Source: CAG-390 sp045633005 (lineage in GTDB: Bacteria > Bacillota > Clostridia > Oscillospirales > CAG-272). Taken from it: DNA of 61,387 bases. The notes below the pieces were generated by a model. It had not been told where the DNA came from. It made no database searches and saw only the letters and a program-made list of their open reading frames with translations. The position numbers and the translations under genes are program-made. The DNA is taken from positions 1 through 61,387 of the forward strand of contig JAZQXT010000001.1 of NCBI GenBank assembly GCA_045633005.1, read 5' to 3'. This document shows, piece after piece, positions 58,022 through 61,387 of the stretch (its first letter is position 1; each line of letters starts with the position of its first letter).

Positions 58022-58196
58022 CGCTCAATCAAGGCGAAGCCTTGTATATCATCAATTCCGAAGGAATTGTATATCATCAACACGAAGTGTTGTATATCAT
58101 CATTGCGAAAGAAATACAGCCTGCGGCTGATGATATACGCCTTCGGCGATGATATACACGCTATCGCGTGATGATATGCCATTGCTTTCGCAATGG
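58022..58196. repeat. Hairpin-linker array, TATATCATCA type, with central inversion
   Basis: Seven different hairpins with a constant linker. The first three are followed by TGTATATCATCA: AAGG-CGAAG-CCTT, ATTCC-GAA-GGAAT, ACAC-GAA-GTGT. After a longer stem (CAGCC-TGC-GGCTG) the linker appears reversed as GATGATATAC, separating GCC-TTC-GGC, ACGC-TAT-CGCGT and CCATTGC-TTT-CGCAATGG. The stems all differ; only the linker is kept. No gene. Confidence 0.88.
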
Positions 58197-58198
58197 AT

Positions 58199-58230
58199 AA
58201 AAAATCGACAGGCTATGCCTGTCGATTTTT
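58199..58230 (-). terminator. Terminator of tRNA-Leu
   Basis: AAAATCGACAGGC, 3-base loop, GCCTGTCGATTTTT; on the minus strand it follows the tRNA immediately. Confidence 0.85.
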
Positions 58231-58312
58231 GGTGCGCCCAACAGGACTTGAACCTGCACGAATTAACACAAGATCCTAAATCTTGCGCGTCTGCCAATTC
58301 CGCCACGGGCGC
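58230..58312 (-). tRNA. tRNA-Leu (anticodon UAG)
   Basis: 83 bases including an encoded CCA. The acceptor GCGCCCG pairs with TGGGCGC, discriminator A. The anticodon stem-loop is CAAGA-TTTAGGA-TCTTG, giving anticodon TAG (reads CUA and other CUN codons). A long variable arm (class II) and GGTTCAAGTCC T-arm confirm Leu. Confidence 0.95.
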
Positions 58313-58322
58313 GTACCCGTAT

Positions 58323-58351
58323 ATTTTAGCACACAAGTGCGCCCGTGTCAA
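58323..58351 (-). promoter_or_regulatory. tRNA-Leu promoter
   Basis: Minus strand: TTGACA (58351-58346), 17-base spacer, TAAAAT (58328-58323). Confidence 0.88.
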
Positions 58352-58391
58352 GTATTTTTCGCCACAAGCCCCCTTTTCTTCCATAACGAGC

Positions 58392-58421
58392 AGACCGCCC
58401 CGACAGTCGTCAGGGCGGTCT
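58392..58421. terminator. Hairpin after the Na/Pi cotransporter gene
   Basis: AGACCGCCC, 12-base loop, GGGCGGTCT. No strong T-run, so termination may be weak. Confidence 0.55.
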
Positions 58422-58430
58422 ATATATAAT

Positions 58431-60197
58431 TTAATTGGAAGCCTCGAGCATTTTTATAGAATATTTTCTCGAATATTCCTCGTACCTTTCGTTATAGTGC
58501 GCGTTGTCCGCCTTCATACTCCTTAACGCCTCGTGCGCGTTCATCGTCTGCTCGCTCGCGTCGATAACGCCCACCGCGATATTCGAGCAATGGTCGCCGA
58601 CGCGCTCAAGGTCCGTAAGCAAGTCCGACCACACGAAGCCCGTTTCCACGGTACAAGCGCCGCCCCGAAGCCTTACGACGTGATTGTTCCTCAGTATCGT
58701 CCTAAGGTCGTCCACGACCTCCTCCAGCGGCTCGACCTCGCACGCAACGGCAACGTCGCAGTTCACGAACGCCCTCTCGGTAAGGGTGAGTATCTCGTCA
58801 AGCGCGGCGCTTAACACGCCAAGCTCCGCCTTTGCCGCACTTGAAAACTCAACGCCCTTTTCCCTTAATTCCTCCACCGCCTCGACGACGTTCACCGCGT
58901 GGTCGGAAATGCGCTCAAGATCGCCTATCGCCTTCAATAGCTTCGTGACCGTCGCGCCGTCCTCGTCGGAGACCTGATTTTTATTCAGCCTCGTAAGATA
59001 AGTCCCGATAACGTCCTCGTAACGGTCGGTATCGCCCTCGATAGCGCGGATGCGCTCTGCAAGCGCGGGGGTGTACTCATCGATCGCCCTCAGGCTGAGT
59101 CGGAAGCTCTCCACCGCCTCGCTTGCCATTTTTGCGGCAAGGCGGCTGCTCTGCTCAATGGCGATAGCGGGAGTTGCCAGAAGTCGCTCGTCAAGCTCGA
59201 CCGTCCTCTCGGGCGCATCGCCGTCGGGAATTATCTTGCACACGAGCCTTTCAAGCAGCGGCGCCGCAGGGAAAAGGAGCGCCGTGCAAAGAATATTGAA
59301 AAGCGAGTGGCAAACGGCAATACCGAAATAGCTCGCCGAATCGTTCAAAATAGCGGGCTTTAGCAGATTTGAAACGACGGCAAAAACCGTGATCCATATC
59401 GCAGCTCCGATAAAATTGAAAACAAGGTGTATAAGCGAGGCACGCTTTGCATTCTTCGTCGCTCCAATGGACGATAGGAGCGCCGTTACGCAAGTGCCGA
59501 TATTTTGCCCCATAATGATCGGTATCGCCGCGGAATACGGCACTGCGCCCGTTGCGCTGAGTGCCTGCAAAATGCCGACGGATGCAGAGCTTGACTGAAT
59601 GAGCGCCGTAACGAGCGCACCGACGAGCACGCCGAGCAATGGGTTGGTAAAAAGGAGAAAGAGGTTTTGAAATTCGGGGACCTCGGCAAGCCCCGCGACC
59701 GCGTCGCTCATAGCGTCCATACCGAACATAAGCGTCGCAAAGCCAAGCAGGATAGTGCCCATATCCTTCTTTTTCGATGACTTTGAAAACATAGTAAAGC
59801 CAATGCCGATAAGGGCAAGGATGGGCGTAAAGGACGTGGGCTTAAGAAGCTTTAAAATGACGTTATCGCCCGATATACCGCCAAGGCTCAACACCCACGC
59901 GGTAACGGTAGTACCGATATTTGCGCCCATAATAACGCCGATGGATTGCCCAAGCGTCATAATTTTCGAGTTCACAAAGCCCACGACCATTACCGTCGTG
60001 GCTGACGAGCTTTGTATCACCGCAGTAACGCCTACACCCGTTAAAAAACCCTTTATCCTGCTGTTGGTCAGCCTGCCGAGAAGCGCCTTCAAGCCGTTTC
60101 CCGCGCGGCGTTCAAGTCCGTCGCCCATGACGTTCATACCAAACAGAAACAGGCAAAGTCCGCCTATCAGAGCGAGCACGTCAAAAATATCAAACAT
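58431..60197 (-). CDS. Na+/Pi cotransporter family protein with PhoU-like domain
   Basis: A 588-residue protein. About nine hydrophobic segments include the duplicated QSSSA motifs (TAVIQSSSATTVMVVGFVNS and TALIQSSSASVGILQALSAT) and GANIGTTVTAW, diagnostic of NptA/type-II Na/Pi cotransporters. From about residue 350 two PhoU-like helical repeats follow (AIEQSSRLAAKMASEAVESF; GDLERISDHAVNVVEAVEEL; DLLTDLERVGDHCSNIAVGV) with the E/D-rich metal motif ExxxDH. It probably imports phosphate, gated by the PhoU-like part. Length is normal. Monocistronic, start preceded by GGAGGAT. Confidence 0.93.
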   Translation of the reverse strand: MFDIFDVLALIGGLCLFLFGMNVMGDGLERRAGNGLKALLGRLTNSRIKGFLTGVGVTAVIQSSSATTVMVVGFVNSKIMTLGQSIGVIMGANIGTTVTAWVLSLGGISGDNVILKLLKPTSFTPILALIGIGFTMFSKSSKKKDMGTILLGFATLMFGMDAMSDAVAGLAEVPEFQNLFLLFTNPLLGVLVGALVTALIQSSSASVGILQALSATGAVPYSAAIPIIMGQNIGTCVTALLSSIGATKNAKRASLIHLVFNFIGAAIWITVFAVVSNLLKPAILNDSASYFGIAVCHSLFNILCTALLFPAAPLLERLVCKIIPDGDAPERTVELDERLLATPAIAIEQSSRLAAKMASEAVESFRLSLRAIDEYTPALAERIRAIEGDTDRYEDVIGTYLTRLNKNQVSDEDGATVTKLLKAIGDLERISDHAVNVVEAVEELREKGVEFSSAAKAELGVLSAALDEILTLTERAFVNCDVAVACEVEPLEEVVDDLRTILRNNHVVRLRGGACTVETGFVWSDLLTDLERVGDHCSNIAVGVIDASEQTMNAHEALRSMKADNAHYNERYEEYSRKYSIKMLEASN

Positions 60198-60276
60198 ATA
60201 ATATCCTCCGCATATATGCTTCGCAAAATTTTACACACTCATCGTTATTTTACCCAAAAGTGAGATAAAACACGCC

Positions 60277-60301
60277 AAAAAGGCGGCAAAGCCGCCTTTT
60301 T
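60277..60301. terminator. Bidirectional terminator
   Basis: AAAAAGGCGGC, 3-base loop, GCCGCCTTTTT. Confidence 0.9.
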
Positions 60302-60305
60302 GACC

Positions 60306-61387
60306 TTATTTTTTAGCGTACAGCTCGATCTCGGAGATATATACCGAGCGCTCGGGACCGCTGACTATACCGATCTGGAAGCAATCGACCTCTGCGGGGT
60401 CAAAGCTTACGCTGTACGCCGAGGTCATAAGATCGTACGCGCCGTATTTACCCCTCATATCGGTGCAGGACGCAAGCACGGACCACGTTATAGTGCCGTC
60501 AGCGTTCTTTTTGCCGCCGAGAACGTCAAACGCATTGAGCGCGCTCGTCTCGTCAATATAGATAGTAAAGGTATCTACCGTCTGTCTTTCGGTAAACTCG
60601 TAGCCGAGCAGGGCGCAGTATTTTCCGCCCGTGCCCGTTTTGCCGTTTTCATCGTATTTCGCCTTAAGGTCGGCTATCTTGATGAACACCACGTCGCCCT
60701 TGGTGCTGTTGACGCAGGCACGTGAGCCGTCGCACGCGGAGTGCGTGCCCTGAAACGCGCTTACGCCCGCTCTGCCCCAGCCCGTGCTTGCAACGGTGCG
60801 GACGATGCCGTTATTGTTCTTGATATAATTGAATACGTCCTTGGCTCCCGCCGCCTCAAGCTCCGCCTTCGTGATGAGCATGATATTCTCGCTCTCGGTA
60901 TTGGTGGAATCGACCTCGGTAAGTATCTTGGAGTCGCAGTAGCGGCACTTTACGAAGGAAAGCGCCTTGCAGTCCTTGTCACCTGGGCTTAAAATATTGC
61001 TTTCGGAAAGATATTCGTGCTCGCCCTTGATAAGCTGCTTGCCGACCTTTATACCCTCGTTTTCAAGGTATCTGTCCATAAGAACCTGGAAGCCGCGCAT
61101 ATCGGGCTCGGATGCAAGTATCTTGTCAAGGTTGGTCGTATTAGCGTTATAGAAGCTTGAAATGTAGTTATTTACGTTAAACGCCGTATTCAGCTTTCTG
61201 TTGGTGGCGATGGTGTAGTCCTGCCCCTGAGCCGAGCGCAGAGTGTACGCGCAATACGCCATCTGTGCGGTGAGGTAGCCCGACAGCATATTCTGGTGGT
61301 GGGAGTCCTGCTTGTTTACTACGAAGGAGTTCTTGTTGTATTTAAGCGTGCCGCCGGGGAGCTTGGTGCGTCCCGTCCATACGTCGT
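60306..61387 (-). CDS. Unrecognised protein, C-terminal 359 residues (runs off right edge)
   Basis: Codons are open from the right edge (DVWTGRTKLPGG at the first visible residues) to a stop at 60306; the ATG at 61289 lies inside the frame and need not be the start. The last ~100 residues (from about YCALLGYEFTERQTVDTF to VYISEIELYAKK) have the beta-jelly-roll pattern of discoidin/F5-8-type carbohydrate-binding modules. The middle contains SFVKCRYCDSKILTEV, a CxxC pair, suggesting a small metal site or a disulphide. Probably secreted, but the signal peptide is outside the window. Family not identified. Confidence 0.75.
   Translation of the reverse strand, partial: DVWTGRTKLPGGTLKYNKNSFVVNKQDSHHQNMLSGYLTAQMAYCAYTLRSAQGQDYTIATNRKLNTAFNVNNYISSFYNANTTNLDKILASEPDMRGFQVLMDRYLENEGIKVGKQLIKGEHEYLSESNILSPGDKDCKALSFVKCRYCDSKILTEVDSTNTESENIMLITKAELEAAGAKDVFNYIKNNNGIVRTVASTGWGRAGVSAFQGTHSACDGSRACVNSTKGDVVFIKIADLKAKYDENGKTGTGGKYCALLGYEFTERQTVDTFTIYIDETSALNAFDVLGGKKNADGTITWSVLASCTDMRGKYGAYDLMTSAYSVSFDPAEVDCFQIGIVSGPERSVYISEIELYAKK

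Noticed and set aside
58022..58196. CRISPR array
   Set aside because: The conserved unit is only 10-12 bases, the variable parts are palindromes rather than random spacers, the linker is inverted in the second half, and no cas gene is in the window.

Overview
The window looks like a chromosomal segment of an uncultured, probably gut-associated Gram-positive anaerobe of the Clostridia. Supporting signs are GGAGG-type ribosome sites before almost every gene, TTGACA-17-TATAAT promoters, a NiaR-controlled nadABC operon, a split transketolase, a dockerin-bearing lipoprotein, an S-layer-type protein, and many rho-independent terminators. The genus cannot be read from the sequence. Both edges cut genes: an aldehyde dehydrogenase at the left and an unrecognised protein at the right.

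Layout. 0-5 kb: ClC transporter, a nucleotidyltransferase/P-loop pair, a GNAT gene behind a strong promoter and a transcription attenuator, and a small radical SAM enzyme. 5-8.7 kb: nadA-nadB-nadC-niaR, de novo NAD synthesis with its own repressor. 8.7-13 kb: accessory region with a MITE, dense repeats, an XRE regulator with a miniature sigma-region-2 protein, and a divergent three-gene unit of unknown function. 13.1-17 kb: NUDIX, esterase, glycerol kinase and lysophospholipase-like hydrolase, a plausible acylglycerol/glycerol operon. 17.2-19.5 kb: a fusion of an XRE DNA-binding domain to a phosphoglucosamine-mutase-like enzyme, overlapping a left-handed beta-helix protein. 19.5-23.6 kb: an island bounded by duplicated gene ends. 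It carries a radical SAM/SPASM enzyme and a membrane protein whose tail is Cys-Ala-Cys-Ala repeats. 23.6-27.6 kb: aldo/keto reductase, acetyltransferase, nitroreductase, gpsA and a sugar O-acetyltransferase. 27.6-30.1 kb: candidate small RNAs, a HAD hydrolase, and repeats including a DUF559 nuclease gene fitted exactly between inverted repeats. 30-47.7 kb: mostly housekeeping genes (transketolase halves, acyl-CoA ligase with TetR, M16 protease with TetR, CDF exporter, cysS, murA, pseudouridine synthase). 47.7-61.4 kb: surface proteins, pfkA, cinA, MscS, MFS transporter, Cys-rich lipoprotein, tRNA-Leu and a Na/Pi cotransporter.

Three themes stand out. First, the radical SAM/Cys-Ala-tail pair looks like an enzyme with its protein substrate, placed between duplicated gene ends. 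Second, the intergenic spaces hold an unusual density of structured repeats: arrays of different short hairpins separated by a constant linker (a different linker at each locus), and paired-hairpin inverted repeats, one pair of which encloses a DUF559 nuclease. Third, several regulators (XRE, TetR, XRE-GlmM fusion) sit behind promoters whose core is overlapped by matching inverted repeats, which suggests autoregulation. All functional calls come from reading motifs by eye; no database search was run.
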